Below, one piece after another: positions 6,666-15,326 of a DNA stretch of 30,186 nt. Within the stretch, counting starts at the first letter, position 1. Each line of letters begins with the position of its first letter. Source of the DNA: CAZUQH01 sp964622465. GTDB taxonomy: Bacteria; CG03; CAZUQH01. The stretch covers positions 1-30,186 of the forward strand of contig CAZUQH010000013.1 in NCBI GenBank assembly GCA_964622465.1. The letters are read 5' to 3'. The notes below the pieces were generated by a model. The model saw only the letters and a list, made by a program, of their open reading frames with translations, did no database searches and was not told the origin of the DNA. The position numbers and the translations under genes were made by a program.

Positions 6666-8180
6666 CTACCGGATAATCTGGGTGGAAAGGTATTGGGCAA
6701 TGACTCCTGCTGCTTTCTTGAGCGCCTGTGCGCTTGCTTCCTCCTCAGTGCGGCCAAAGCCTTTCATCCGGTTTTCGGTTTTGGATGAAATTACTTTGCC
6801 GGTCTCGACGTCTGTTACGGATACCCAAACAGAAGCACGACAGGATGGCCCCATATCCATAGATGTACCGTCTGGTAAACTTATCTTGCCACCAACAGAT
6901 TCAGTGGTAGCGGTACCGGATATAAGTATGTGTGCTTTACCACGAATACTTGCTAGAGTGATATTCCCGTGAGCCAGGCCAAGTTGCTCCGCTCCCATAA
7001 TCTGATAACCGGATTCAGTCAGATATGAGATTATTTCATTTTCAACTATTGACTCCTGTCTGGCGTGTCCAAGCTGCGATTCAGAAATGCTTACTACGAC
7101 TTTCTTTGTTTCTTTTGGCGATATAGAGGCAAAAGTAATAGTTGCTCTGCGTTTCGCAAGTGGTTTGAATCGCTCCGAAACTTTCTCAATTTCCTGTGCA
7201 TCAAATTTTGCTTCAACTGCATTCGCAGGGTTTATTGTGTCCACCCGGTAAACGTTCATTATGGCGCGGCCTTTGTCGTTAGTGCGAGAGGTTTTATCTA
7301 TTTCTCCACTACCGTCTACAAAGTAGAATACGAGAGGGAGGTTGCGTGCAGGAACGTCTTTGCCATCTACTGTATAGTGAACAAAAATGCCGAGCGGCTC
7401 TGCAAGTGCCTTGCCCTGAATCCCGGTTTGATTCCCGCCAACAGGGTCCATTTTGATACTTGATATTGCCTGGTTCGTCTGTCTGTCTATTTCAGAAGAA
7501 AGCTCGCTGGAGGACATTCCATCAAGTGACTGTGTAATTCCAACAATAGAGGAAAGGATCTCCTTTGCCTGGTCAAATTGCTTAAATGCGGGGCTTAACT
7601 CTCCTGAAAGCAGCGCCTTGTAAGCTGATTTATAGATATTTTGTGCAGACGAAAGTTTTGCCTGGTTTGCGCGCTCCTGCTCGGCAAGTGCCTCTCTTAT
7701 TGCTTTGTCGGCTTCTTCCCTGGTCATCCATACTAACACCCACCATTCACCCTTGCGGTCCTCACGGAACTCTTCAAAATGTTTCCTGCCAAGCACATTG
7801 TCAAAAATGCTTTCCGTAACGCTCTCCAGAACCTCCGTGCTTTCCTCTTTACCAGAAACGAAGTCCTTGCGGTCTATTAAGTAGGTTTTTACACTTCCTT
7901 TGACAGTTGTCTTCAACCGTAAAGTCATCTTTTGGAGTGCATCATTGTAAGCAGTGTCTCTTGCTACCTTCATTGACTGCTGGTCACTCCTCTTGTAAGT
8001 CCCGAAACCGATACCTTCTATACCATCTTCAGTATAGTCGCCTTGTATTTGAGCACCTACCCAATTTGGCCGCGGTATTTTCCGGCCGGCTGTAGCGCAC
8101 CCAATGATAAATGTAAGGGATAGAAGTAATAACAGGTATGAACTAGATTTAGAAAGGGGCTTTGTGTGTGAGTTTGTCAC
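6666..8180 (-). CDS. Large LPP20-like lipoprotein with Ig-like centre and C-terminal envelope domain
   Basis: The 504-aa lipoprotein has lipobox FIIGC (Cys about residue 28). Residues about 35-175 are LPP20-like: RPNWVGAQ, EGIGFGTYKRS, KVARDTAYNDALQKM, then EWWVLVWMTREEADKA. Residues about 180-240 are helical. Residues about 255-345 look Ig-like (PLGIFVHYTVDGKDVPARNL, DKTSRTNDKGRAIM). Residues about 355-504 are an alpha/beta domain with VSVTDVETGKVISSKTENRM and an alanine-rich final helix, similar in plan to CsgG or FlgT domains. Translation probably starts at GTG 8180, directly after the upstream TAA stop, with AGGGTGA about 4 nt before; no ATG precedes the signal peptide. The region aligns by eye with the neighbouring 187-aa protein over the LPP20 part. 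Function unknown, presumably in the outer membrane. Confidence 0.75.
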   Translation of the reverse strand: MTNSHTKPLSKSSSYLLLLLSLTFIIGCATAGRKIPRPNWVGAQIQGDYTEDGIEGIGFGTYKRSDQQSMKVARDTAYNDALQKMTLRLKTTVKGSVKTYLIDRKDFVSGKEESTEVLESVTESIFDNVLGRKHFEEFREDRKGEWWVLVWMTREEADKAIREALAEQERANQAKLSSAQNIYKSAYKALLSGELSPAFKQFDQAKEILSSIVGITQSLDGMSSSELSSEIDRQTNQAISSIKMDPVGGNQTGIQGKALAEPLGIFVHYTVDGKDVPARNLPLVFYFVDGSGEIDKTSRTNDKGRAIMNVYRVDTINPANAVEAKFDAQEIEKVSERFKPLAKRRATITFASISPKETKKVVVSISESQLGHARQESIVENEIISYLTESGYQIMGAEQLGLAHGNITLASIRGKAHILISGTATTESVGGKISLPDGTSMDMGPSCRASVWVSVTDVETGKVISSKTENRMKGFGRTEEEASAQALKKAAGVIAQYLSTQIIR

Positions 8181-8744
8181 TTATTCACCCTGGCTGGTGA
8201 ATTCCTCAATAGCACGGAGTTGGTTTTGCTCTTCCTTTTGATAACGGTCTATGTCTTTCTGTAGGTCGTCTGCAATATCTCCCATCACTGACGAATATGC
8301 TTTGATGGTTTGCTCTGCCGTTATGCGACTGACGCTGGCAGCCGGGATGTAAACGTAAACCCAGTATTCTTTTGCCCTGCGGTCGTAGAACTCTTCAAAG
8401 AATTTGCGGTCAAGCACTGTATCATACATTACCCGGTTCACGTTATCCAGAATATCTTTCTGTCGTGTCTGTTCGGGTTTCAGGCCACGCTCAGCATATA
8501 GGTGGGTTTCGATGTATCCTTTTGCCTGTACTGAACCGGATAATATCATTTTTTGAATTGCGTCATTGTAAGCACTGTCTCGCGCTGCCTTAACGTCTCC
8601 GACAACCGGCGCAAACCCCAAACCTTCAAGGATTTCTGGTTTATTGAAACGTTTATCCATCCAGGTAGGCCTGTGGATTTTAGGTGCGCAGGAAACGATA
8701 AGGAAAGTTAACAGTAAGACGGCTGGAATAGACGTTCTTTTCAT
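8181..8744 (-). CDS. LPP20-like lipoprotein, first gene of the run
   Basis: This 187-aa lipoprotein has lipobox IVSC (Cys about residue 19). The mature part follows the LPP20 plan: HRPTWMDK, EGLGFAPVVGDVKAARDSAY, NDAIQKM, then DRKFFEEFYDRRAKEYWVYV, and it ends in a charged helix (DIADDLQKDIDRYQKEEQNQ). It shares this layout with the genes at 6666-8180 and 5031-5684. GGAGG lies 7 nt before the ATG and a sigma70-like promoter lies 34 nt upstream of the start codon, so it is the first gene of a transcription unit. The product is likely anchored in the outer membrane. The specific role is unknown. Confidence 0.78.
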   Translation of the reverse strand: MKRTSIPAVLLLTFLIVSCAPKIHRPTWMDKRFNKPEILEGLGFAPVVGDVKAARDSAYNDAIQKMILSGSVQAKGYIETHLYAERGLKPEQTRQKDILDNVNRVMYDTVLDRKFFEEFYDRRAKEYWVYVYIPAASVSRITAEQTIKAYSSVMGDIADDLQKDIDRYQKEEQNQLRAIEEFTSQGE

Positions 8745-8784
8745 GACAAACCCTCCATCAGATAGTAAGGAACCGATGAATAGT

Positions 8785-8813
8785 ATCGTACATAAAAGTC
8801 AGATTAAAGTCAA
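8785..8813 (-). promoter_or_regulatory. Sigma70-like promoter of the lipoprotein run
   Basis: On the minus strand TTGACT (8808-8813) and TACGAT (8785-8790) are separated by 17 bp, giving 5/6 and 4/6 matches to the consensus. The predicted start of transcription is near 8778, giving a leader of about 34 nt. It lies just downstream of the cold-shock gene terminator. Confidence 0.65.
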
Positions 8814-8860
8814 TGAGTGAAATATGCAGGATGGTTTGGTTGGAATGGTCTGGTCGGAGC

Positions 8861-8904
8861 AAAAAAAAGGGGAGCCAGTGGACCCAGCGAGACTGGTCTC
8901 CCCC
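8861..8904 (-). terminator. Rho-independent terminator of the csp transcription unit
   Basis: Read on the minus strand, GGGGAGACCAGT and ACTGGCTCCCC form an 11-bp stem with one bulged A and a short loop, followed directly by TTTTTTTT. This is a textbook terminator for the unit ending in csp. It separates that unit from the promoter at 8785-8813. Confidence 0.92.
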
Positions 8905-8958
8905 GTTGTACTCTAGTAGCTCGTTCTACACAATATTTGGGATTTTATCTATCCTGTT

Positions 8959-9171
8959 TTACTGTGCAACTCCGGCTCTTTTTACGTTGATTGCTTTCGG
9001 GCCTTTATCGCTGTCTACTACTTCAAACTCGACTTCGTCGCCTTCGCCAAGTGAACGCCAGCCACCTCCGGTAATACCTGAGAAATGGACAAAAACATCA
9101 CCGCTGCCATCATCTCTGGTAATAAAACCGTAGCCCTTTGATTCATTAAACCACTTTACTTTGCCTTTCAT
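8959..9171 (-). CDS. csp: CspA-family cold-shock protein
   Basis: This 70-aa protein is a single cold-shock domain. It binds single-stranded RNA and DNA and acts as an RNA chaperone. Both RNA-binding motifs are present: KGYGFI (RNP1, residues about 12-17) and VFVHF (RNP2, about 26-30). The rest (GEGDEVEFEVVDSDKGPKA) matches the family, and the length is the usual 65-75 aa. The ATG is 10 nt downstream of the stop of the alkyltransferase gene, with AGGTGA about 10 nt before it. It is the last gene before a strong terminator. It lies downstream of comF and ogt and is probably co-transcribed with them, although the promoter inside ogt could also express it separately. Confidence 0.95.
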   Translation of the reverse strand: MKGKVKWFNESKGYGFITRDDGSGDVFVHFSGITGGGWRSLGEGDEVEFEVVDSDKGPKAINVKRAGVAQ

Positions 9172-9181
9172 CTAACTTACT

Positions 9182-9511
9182 TCACCTACCTTTCCGGTTC
9201 TTTGTTGCAACTGCTTTCCCTCGTAAGGCGCCCTCTTTTTCGAGCAAACACCGCTTTGCACTGGCACCTAACGAGTAACCCCCCAACTTGCCATCCTTAC
9301 GGATTACGCGATGACAGGGGACAATTCCCGGAAAGGGATTTCTTGCGAGCGCCTGGCCAACGGCCCGTGCTGCCCCTGAACTACCTGCTTTCCGTGCTAC
9401 CCACTCATATGAACGGGTTTCACCTCTTGGAATTGTCTTTACAACCTGCCAAACCTTCTCAAAGAACGAAGGGTACTGCGAGCTGCTGTTTTTATTATAC
9501 GAACTTTTCAT
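9182..9511 (-). CDS. ogt: O6-alkylguanine-DNA alkyltransferase, catalytic domain only
   Basis: The 109-aa protein consists of the C-terminal MGMT/Ogt domain. It includes IPRGETRSYEWVARKAG (helix-turn-helix start), the arginine finger region AARAVGQALARNP and the active-site block PCHRVIRKDGKLGGY, in which the cysteine accepts the alkyl group. It removes alkyl groups from O6 of guanine in DNA. It lacks the N-terminal ribonuclease-like domain of full Ogt, as in short bacterial versions. Because the cysteine is present it is not an ATL protein, which has another residue there. The ATG at 9511 has no clear ribosome-binding site, and a consensus promoter overlaps it, so the true start is uncertain. 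It sits between comF and csp. Confidence 0.88.
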   Translation of the reverse strand: MKSSYNKNSSSQYPSFFEKVWQVVKTIPRGETRSYEWVARKAGSSGAARAVGQALARNPFPGIVPCHRVIRKDGKLGGYSLGASAKRCLLEKEGALRGKAVATKNRKGR

Positions 9512-9521
9512 AATTTGTCAA
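9494..9521 (-). promoter_or_regulatory. Near-perfect sigma70 promoter overlapping the ogt start codon
   Basis: On the minus strand TTGACA (9516-9521) and TATAAT (9494-9499) match the consensus exactly with a 16-bp spacer. Transcription would start near 9487, downstream of the ATG at 9511. The promoter therefore could not express the full-length ogt reading frame, but could serve csp or a shortened product. Confidence 0.55.
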
Positions 9522-9552
9522 GTGCCTGTATAGGATAGAGGGTTTGCTGTCG

Positions 9553-10248
9553 CTATTGGCCGTGACACAACGCAAAACCCCATACAGCTTTAGCGTCAGC
9601 GTGTTTTAATGCGCGTGCACATTCATTTAGCGTCGCGCCGGTCGTGCACACGTCATCAACCACGAGAACTGTCTGCCCTCTTAAATTATTGCCGCAAGCA
9701 TTCAAATTAGCGGCTATCGCGTTATGCACGTTATGAAACCGTTCCTCTCTTTTCAACTCCATCTGCGGGCTCGTACGTTGTCTCCAACGTAGTAGGCCAC
9801 GTCTATACTCTGTATTGAATTGAGATGCAATATTTCGTGCAAGTAAATCAGCCTGGTTATAACCACGGCGGCGTTCTCTGTTACGGCTCATAGGAACAGG
9901 CACTACTATGTCTGGTGCGTAAGGGATGCATCGGTTGAGTATTTCTGACCCAACAGATGACAGCTCTCGCTCGAGCCACCTGTATCCACCATATTTGAAA
10001 CGATGCATCACGGTGCTCACTATGCCAGCATATGTAAGCGCTACCCATATATGGTCACAGTAATTTCCGTCTCCAGTCGCTGGATTCTCTATTTCAGGAG
10101 ATACGAGACACTGGCCAATCAACTGGTCCCAACATTTATTACAAAAAAATGACTCCGTATTATGAGGCAACACACCGGCACAACCAGGGCATACTACGGG
10201 GAAGAAAAACCTCCATAATTTTTTAGAAAGTGATGACAAGTGACCCAT
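9553..10248 (-). CDS. comF: ComF family phosphoribosyltransferase-like protein
   Basis: This 231-aa protein belongs to the ComF/GntX family, required for DNA uptake in transformable bacteria. Residues about 19-38 form a zinc-ribbon-like CPGC ... CNKCWDQL pair. The middle has DIVVPVPMSRNRERRRGYNQ and the C-terminal third has the PRTase loop VLVVDDVCTTGATLNECARA, which binds phosphoribosyl pyrophosphate in related enzymes. Length is normal. Its start overlaps the end of the SprA-like gene by 26 nt, so the two are probably translated from one mRNA. The ATG at 10248 has no clear ribosome-binding site, and coupling to the upstream gene is likely. No other competence gene is present in the window. 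Confidence 0.9.
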   Translation of the reverse strand: MGHLSSLSKKLWRFFFPVVCPGCAGVLPHNTESFFCNKCWDQLIGQCLVSPEIENPATGDGNYCDHIWVALTYAGIVSTVMHRFKYGGYRWLERELSSVGSEILNRCIPYAPDIVVPVPMSRNRERRRGYNQADLLARNIASQFNTEYRRGLLRWRQRTSPQMELKREERFHNVHNAIAANLNACGNNLRGQTVLVVDDVCTTGATLNECARALKHADAKAVWGFALCHGQ

Positions 10249-13200
10249 TTACGTTTACGCTGATGTAGTCGTTTTCTGGCACTTCAAGATTGTGGTAATA
10301 CTGACTTCCGCCACCAAGAGTCAGGTGCATATTGTTTGAAAGTGCATACTGTGTAGAGAAATCAAGCTTGTATAGATTTGTGTTATCTTTGTCAATATTA
10401 AGTTCGCTCCGCTTGATGTCTGTTGCAAAATTAAAATCGAATTTTATGTCCTGGGTAAGATGTAATTCCTTCTTGAAAAACGGAATCTTTATTGGCCATT
10501 TAAGCTGTATATTTTCCGAATATATTCTAATACCTGGACTATACGTGTTCATCATACTGGTAAGTTGTGTACCGTTCCATCCAGAACTTTTGCTCATTCC
10601 GTACTTTAGAATAAGCCACCAGCGCTTGAATGGGGTGAACTTTACCTGTGAAGAAAGCGAAGTTGAACTACTTTGAGATACAAGATACGTAGCAAAATTT
10701 TCTTCGTAGCTTGTATTCTCGCTCAGAGAAAGGGAACAATCCAAAAACTTGAACAACCCAAGCCGTAAATCGACGCCTTTTTGATAAGAGGTTGCGGAAC
10801 TGATAGCAACTTTATAGTCCAGTGTTTTTCTATACCTTACGTTTGCTGTAAAGTTTTGCGTGAAGATACTAAGTAATGGGAGCTTTTCAATAGAACTTGC
10901 GCTGGAAGATATATCAGGCCAGACGGTATTATATGTCTCTAAAGGGGTTTCGGTTGTTACGGTATAGTTCTCAGTTCGACTGTAACCCGTTCGCAAAGAA
11001 ATAGTTCCAAATGGCGTAAACCAACCTTTTAATCCGATGAAACCAAGTGGTGTCCATCTGCCATTCAGGTTCTTATTATATCTTTCTGACCGCGATTTTA
11101 CGACTAGTTTTGTATCCATTGGTTCCCATATTTTAAGACGGTTAAGGATATACATTTCGCCAGGTACGTTTTCATAAATGTCACCCCAGGAGACACCATA
11201 AGAACCATCCACGTTCAATGATTGGAACGGCTTGAACCAGGGCACAATTTCTCCTATGTTCAGGGGAACGCCTACTTTTCCTGAACCGCTACGGTTTACG
11301 TTTTTCACACAGGGTGGCGCCGTTGAACTCGTCAACAGGTAATCCTCTCCAATATCTATACTGGCGTTTGCATTGGGATTAAGCCATCTCAGGAGCTGGG
11401 CGCGCATGCCGGCATTTATGGCCTGGGATTTGCTCTTGTCAAACTCGTATTTACCGCCGAGAATACCTTCGTCTTTCTGTTTTGTCTCACGATATGAATA
11501 ACCTGGGCTTAAACTAATGCCTTTCAATGGAGGAAAAGTGAACGTCATTGCGCCTGAATAGTTTTGTGTAAGAAGAGAAAAGTCACGATTTGCCGTCTCG
11601 GGATTCAGGTAGGAAGTTTCGTTTTCAATACGCTTGTAACCACCCGAAAGATTGTCAGGAAACAGGAAAAATCTGAGCGGCATGCTATAATTGAGAGAGC
11701 CATCGTATGTGTCCACGATATTTTGCTTTCGTTCAAAGTCGGAATCACTAACATCATGAGTATAGCCAGCTCCTATTTTTGGCAAAGGCCCGAGATTCAA
11801 CTGCCCGCTTCCGCTGTAATGATAGCTGGAGACCTTTCCTTCATCCAGGGTGCTGATATATGCCTGTGTGAGTTCCCCTCCTGGTTCCAACGCTTCTTTG
11901 GGCGTAACGACCTCACTATATCTGTAGTCAAATGAGAGAGGCATGAAAGCGATTTTTTTGAGCCGCATATATCCGCCATAACTCGTTTTGTCCTGGCCCG
12001 AGCCTTCTGTAGTCATCGTCTGAAAATTTTTGTCTATGAAACGGTATGAGCCACCCAGGTCAAACCAACCTGGAAGTGTTGTGTCAACCCCAAACTTGTA
12101 TGCCTGTCCTGTTATACTATCTACCCCACTAAGGTGAATATCGTTTATCCATACTTCGCCTTCGCTTCCGTTACCAATTATGCCAAACCGTATTTCAAGT
12201 ATTCTTGAAAGCGACGGAGCACCTCTTGTGTATTCATTCTCAAAACCATCTGGCTGGTTTTTTTCATCGCGGTTTTCGTCTTCGAGTTTTATTGTGATTA
12301 GCTTCCAGCCAGACCAATCAATTTTTTCTCTGTAGTGAAACATATTGTCTTGGTCCGCTCCTATCTCTATGTAAAAATCCTCTTGTTTGTTATCACCATG
12401 CACGAACAACCGGAGTTCTTTATAATCGCTATAATCTATGGCATTCGAAAACTTGGTGGATACATAAGCTGCGCTACTAAGCGTGGAGCTATATTGCAAA
12501 ACCAAACTTTGCTCTTTTTCATTCTTGTCGATGTATATTCCACGATATAATTCTTTATAAGCATCGTAGTCGGGATTGTTCGCTTCATCCCAGAGCGGTT
12601 CATAATCCGTATCTTCCTCGGTGTCTTTCGTGAGCACCTCCAGACCAGTCTGTGAAGCAGGCATTTCCCACTTATTGCCAACTACAGACAAAGAACCAAT
12701 CCAGACTTTTGCTGGATTTCCCGATGTGCTTTTCAGCGTCAGTCGTATTTGTTTTATGGATGTCCAGTTATCCGGATTTGCAGCAATAGGCAACGGGAGG
12801 ACTATCTTCTGCCACCCGCTGGTCCACGCTGTAGAAACACTGCCACCTACTGCTTTATCCGCCGTAGTAAGGAAGCCGTCGCCATCAAGGTCCTCTGTAT
12901 CGAGCTGCCCGTTATCTTCTCCGAGTTTGATTGACTGACCTGAGAAATTCAGGTATTCCCAACCGATATCCTCTCCCGAATCGAGAGAGCCGTTTATATT
13001 TTTATCTTCACTGTCAAGTTTCCCGTCATTATCCGCATCTTCCTTAAAATCACCAAGCGCCATTTCCAATGTCCCGTTACCTTCACCCTTTATAAAAAGT
13101 TCAATTGCGTTTTTCTTTGAGTAATCAGCGCCGCGTGAGGATACCGGATAGATAACGGAGATTTCATTCGATTTCGCAAAATCATAGTCCATACCGAGGA

Positions 13201-15280
13201 CTCTTGTTTCATCATCAGATGAAACGTTTGCGTTTGGGTTCATATCTATCGTTTTCACGTCTTCATGAGAAAGGAATCCCATCGGGTCATCAATTGATAA
13301 TTCAGAGACCGCACCACCAGGATTTGCTGCAATCCGCCACGACTTGCTGTCGCCTGGCATCGTACTTATAATTTTTGCGCCCTCCATATCATCGAGCATT
13401 GCCTTTCCTGCGCTATTTGGAGTAAAACTGGAATGAGCATACTCTCCCTGTACCGTAGCAGTAAGGGGAATAATTGGAGCAGGACCGACAGTCCAGCTGG
13501 TATCTACGTCGAATATCAACTTCCTGCTGGGCACTGCGCGAATTTCAGGTATCTGAGCGCCGGTAGGCGACCACGAACCAAGAAAAGTTGAACCAATATG
13601 AAAACGGTCACTTTGTTTCCATTCACCACGCAGCCCGAGCAATGTCTGCATTCCCTGTCCGATAAATGGGTAGTACTCGTAGGTAATTTCAATCATCGCT
13701 TCTTCGTCAATCCGGCTTTCATCCAGGAATTCCAGGTATCCCGAATAGTAGTCAATAATGTAGTCGGTGTCACGTTCCAGATGTTCCCCGTTTAGCAAAA
13801 CCCTATCGCTTCCTGTTACAATGTTTGGCTTGAGGTAAAATACCTTCATGCGGTAGTAGTATTCAACGTATATTATGTTATGATGTCCCGGATTTGTAAC
13901 GTTATAGACATCTGACTGAAATGGTGTTTTGTTTGTAAAACGAAGTAATCCAGTATCGTAGTCAATTTCGTGCGGGTAATTGGAAATCGGCATTTCCGTC
14001 CTGTTCAAGTCAAAAATCTTCAAGACAAAGTCCTTGCCTGGAATACTGCGCAATATTTTTGTATGTCCCAAATCGTAGTAGTTCTTCAGCTGGCGGTCAA
14101 GCGTTCCTGACTCATCCTTGAGCATTACAGGAACCGGGGCTCCCTGGAATGTTGGCGTTGTGTAACCAATATCATACTCTTTGTCCCCGACCAGATACTT
14201 ATATTTAACCGCAACCACATGGTTTGAGCCAAGCACACGCCGGAAAGTAACTATTCCATTTACATAGTCAACAACGTAATCTTCACCACGGTTCAGAACG
14301 TGAAAGTTACCAAAGTATGTAGTGCCTCCGCTTAACTCCGATAAAACAGCCATTGCCGTCGCACCAGTGGATGCATTGTTTGTGCTGTCGCGGTCATCTA
14401 CAAGCATCTGTTCGCTGCCAGGTACAATTGCATAATTTTCCAGTCCGGTAGATACGTGTAGTTTATAATACCTATATTTTACGTATGCATTGTCACTAAT
14501 ATCGCGTTTTTCAAAAGTTGTCTGACCTTTAAACCGCTTTACGTCGGTTATACCTTTGGTCTGCGAACCGACCCCCATAAACTTAAAATCTTCATAATGA
14601 CCGTCCACCCTTAGTCCAAACACGTTCTTGGAATAGGAAACGAATTCTGTAGAAGGCAGTGACATACTTACATCGCCAAATTCCGCATTCTGAATTACTT
14701 CCTCTTGCGTACCCGTGTATTTCACATGTATTTTTGTGCGCTGCGGGTCATCGCGGGTATCATCCCAGTCTACGTCTACGTTAATTTTCTCGCCAACATT
14801 ACCTTTTATCTTTACCTGCAACTCCTGGTTCATATCAAAGCCGGAGCTTGCGCCTGCCGGCGTTCCCGTGGTCGTGCGCCCTTCTTCTTCCTCGTGAAGA
14901 TAGAAAACGTGGCTGTAACTCATGCCAATTAGTTTACGGCCCGTAAGAGACAAGCGGGATTCCATTGGAAGTTCGAGTCCGATACCTGCCGGAGGTACAG
15001 GCGCAGGCGGAATTTCTTCTGTCGGAACAAGCGAAGGAAGCTCGGGAATGCTCAACTCACGGTAGGTATTATTTTCTTTCTGCTGCTTTATCAGGGGCCA
15101 TTCGTCAGGAGCATAATTCAGACCGGATACAGGGGCAGTAGAAACAGAGGGCGAGAATTCAAGAACGCCTGCTTCTGCCGGGATGCTGCCGCATAAAAAA
15201 ATAAGCGTAGAGCATGCGGCACATAAAAAAAATGGTATTATGTGGCGTCTTACTCGGAAATTAGTATTTCGCTGGTAAAT
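10223..15280 (-). CDS. sprA: SprA-like giant outer-membrane translocon protein
   Basis: Product of about 1685 aa with a signal peptide (HIIPFFLCAACSTLIFLCGS ... AEAG). Residues about 150-250 match the SprA pattern: DMNQELQVKIKGNVGEKINV, YTGTQEEVIQNAEFGDVSM, NVFGLRVDG. Near residue 630 is the SprA-type LDDMEGAK block. Residues about 740-810 hold acidic repeats (DADNDGKLDSED, DLDGDGFLTTAD) that look calcium-binding. The C-terminal 600 residues are rich in alternating beta strands, as in a large barrel. SprA is the main pore of the type IX secretion system and exceeds 2000 aa in Flavobacterium, so this version is shorter. I chose the ATT codon at 15280, six nt after GGGAGGA. The frame is open to 15355, but a promoter and a repeat lie in that stretch. 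comF overlaps its end. Confidence 0.82.
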   Translation of the reverse strand: MYQRNTNFRVRRHIIPFFLCAACSTLIFLCGSIPAEAGVLEFSPSVSTAPVSGLNYAPDEWPLIKQQKENNTYRELSIPELPSLVPTEEIPPAPVPPAGIGLELPMESRLSLTGRKLIGMSYSHVFYLHEEEEGRTTTGTPAGASSGFDMNQELQVKIKGNVGEKINVDVDWDDTRDDPQRTKIHVKYTGTQEEVIQNAEFGDVSMSLPSTEFVSYSKNVFGLRVDGHYEDFKFMGVGSQTKGITDVKRFKGQTTFEKRDISDNAYVKYRYYKLHVSTGLENYAIVPGSEQMLVDDRDSTNNASTGATAMAVLSELSGGTTYFGNFHVLNRGEDYVVDYVNGIVTFRRVLGSNHVVAVKYKYLVGDKEYDIGYTTPTFQGAPVPVMLKDESGTLDRQLKNYYDLGHTKILRSIPGKDFVLKIFDLNRTEMPISNYPHEIDYDTGLLRFTNKTPFQSDVYNVTNPGHHNIIYVEYYYRMKVFYLKPNIVTGSDRVLLNGEHLERDTDYIIDYYSGYLEFLDESRIDEEAMIEITYEYYPFIGQGMQTLLGLRGEWKQSDRFHIGSTFLGSWSPTGAQIPEIRAVPSRKLIFDVDTSWTVGPAPIIPLTATVQGEYAHSSFTPNSAGKAMLDDMEGAKIISTMPGDSKSWRIAANPGGAVSELSIDDPMGFLSHEDVKTIDMNPNANVSSDDETRVLGMDYDFAKSNEISVIYPVSSRGADYSKKNAIELFIKGEGNGTLEMALGDFKEDADNDGKLDSEDKNINGSLDSGEDIGWEYLNFSGQSIKLGEDNGQLDTEDLDGDGFLTTADKAVGGSVSTAWTSGWQKIVLPLPIAANPDNWTSIKQIRLTLKSTSGNPAKVWIGSLSVVGNKWEMPASQTGLEVLTKDTEEDTDYEPLWDEANNPDYDAYKELYRGIYIDKNEKEQSLVLQYSSTLSSAAYVSTKFSNAIDYSDYKELRLFVHGDNKQEDFYIEIGADQDNMFHYREKIDWSGWKLITIKLEDENRDEKNQPDGFENEYTRGAPSLSRILEIRFGIIGNGSEGEVWINDIHLSGVDSITGQAYKFGVDTTLPGWFDLGGSYRFIDKNFQTMTTEGSGQDKTSYGGYMRLKKIAFMPLSFDYRYSEVVTPKEALEPGGELTQAYISTLDEGKVSSYHYSGSGQLNLGPLPKIGAGYTHDVSDSDFERKQNIVDTYDGSLNYSMPLRFFLFPDNLSGGYKRIENETSYLNPETANRDFSLLTQNYSGAMTFTFPPLKGISLSPGYSYRETKQKDEGILGGKYEFDKSKSQAINAGMRAQLLRWLNPNANASIDIGEDYLLTSSTAPPCVKNVNRSGSGKVGVPLNIGEIVPWFKPFQSLNVDGSYGVSWGDIYENVPGEMYILNRLKIWEPMDTKLVVKSRSERYNKNLNGRWTPLGFIGLKGWFTPFGTISLRTGYSRTENYTVTTETPLETYNTVWPDISSSASSIEKLPLLSIFTQNFTANVRYRKTLDYKVAISSATSYQKGVDLRLGLFKFLDCSLSLSENTSYEENFATYLVSQSSSTSLSSQVKFTPFKRWWLILKYGMSKSSGWNGTQLTSMMNTYSPGIRIYSENIQLKWPIKIPFFKKELHLTQDIKFDFNFATDIKRSELNIDKDNTNLYKLDFSTQYALSNNMHLTLGGGSQYYHNLEVPENDYISVNVNGSLVITF

Positions 15281-15285
15281 AACCG

Positions 15286-15292
15286 TCCTCCC
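15286..15292 (-). promoter_or_regulatory. Ribosome-binding site that decides the sprA start
   Basis: The minus strand reads GGGAGGACGGTTATT: a strong GGGAGGA followed six nt later by an in-frame ATT. No ATG, GTG or TTG lies at a suitable distance in this frame. This points to a rare ATT start, as is known for infC and pcnB. Confidence 0.5.
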
Positions 15293-15301
15293 TGGACGTG
15301 T

Positions 15302-15319
15302 GATGAATCGCACCGCTAC
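15302..15319. repeat. Short repeat in the sprA leader
   Basis: The sequence GATGAATCGCACCGCTAC is identical to 22857-22874 next to ahcY. On the minus strand it forms an imperfect hairpin (GTGCGAT against ATCACAC with one mismatch) that would lie at the very 5' end of the predicted sprA mRNA. Confidence 0.75.
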
Positions 15320-15326
15320 TTTTATA

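Noticed and set aside
6614..6757. Longer N-terminus for the FecR-domain protein
   Set aside because: It would overlap the end of the upstream lipoprotein gene by 92 nt and bury the signal peptide behind basic residues.
9182..9511. ATL-type alkyltransferase-like protein
   Set aside because: The active-site block reads PCHRV with the cysteine present, which ATL proteins lack.
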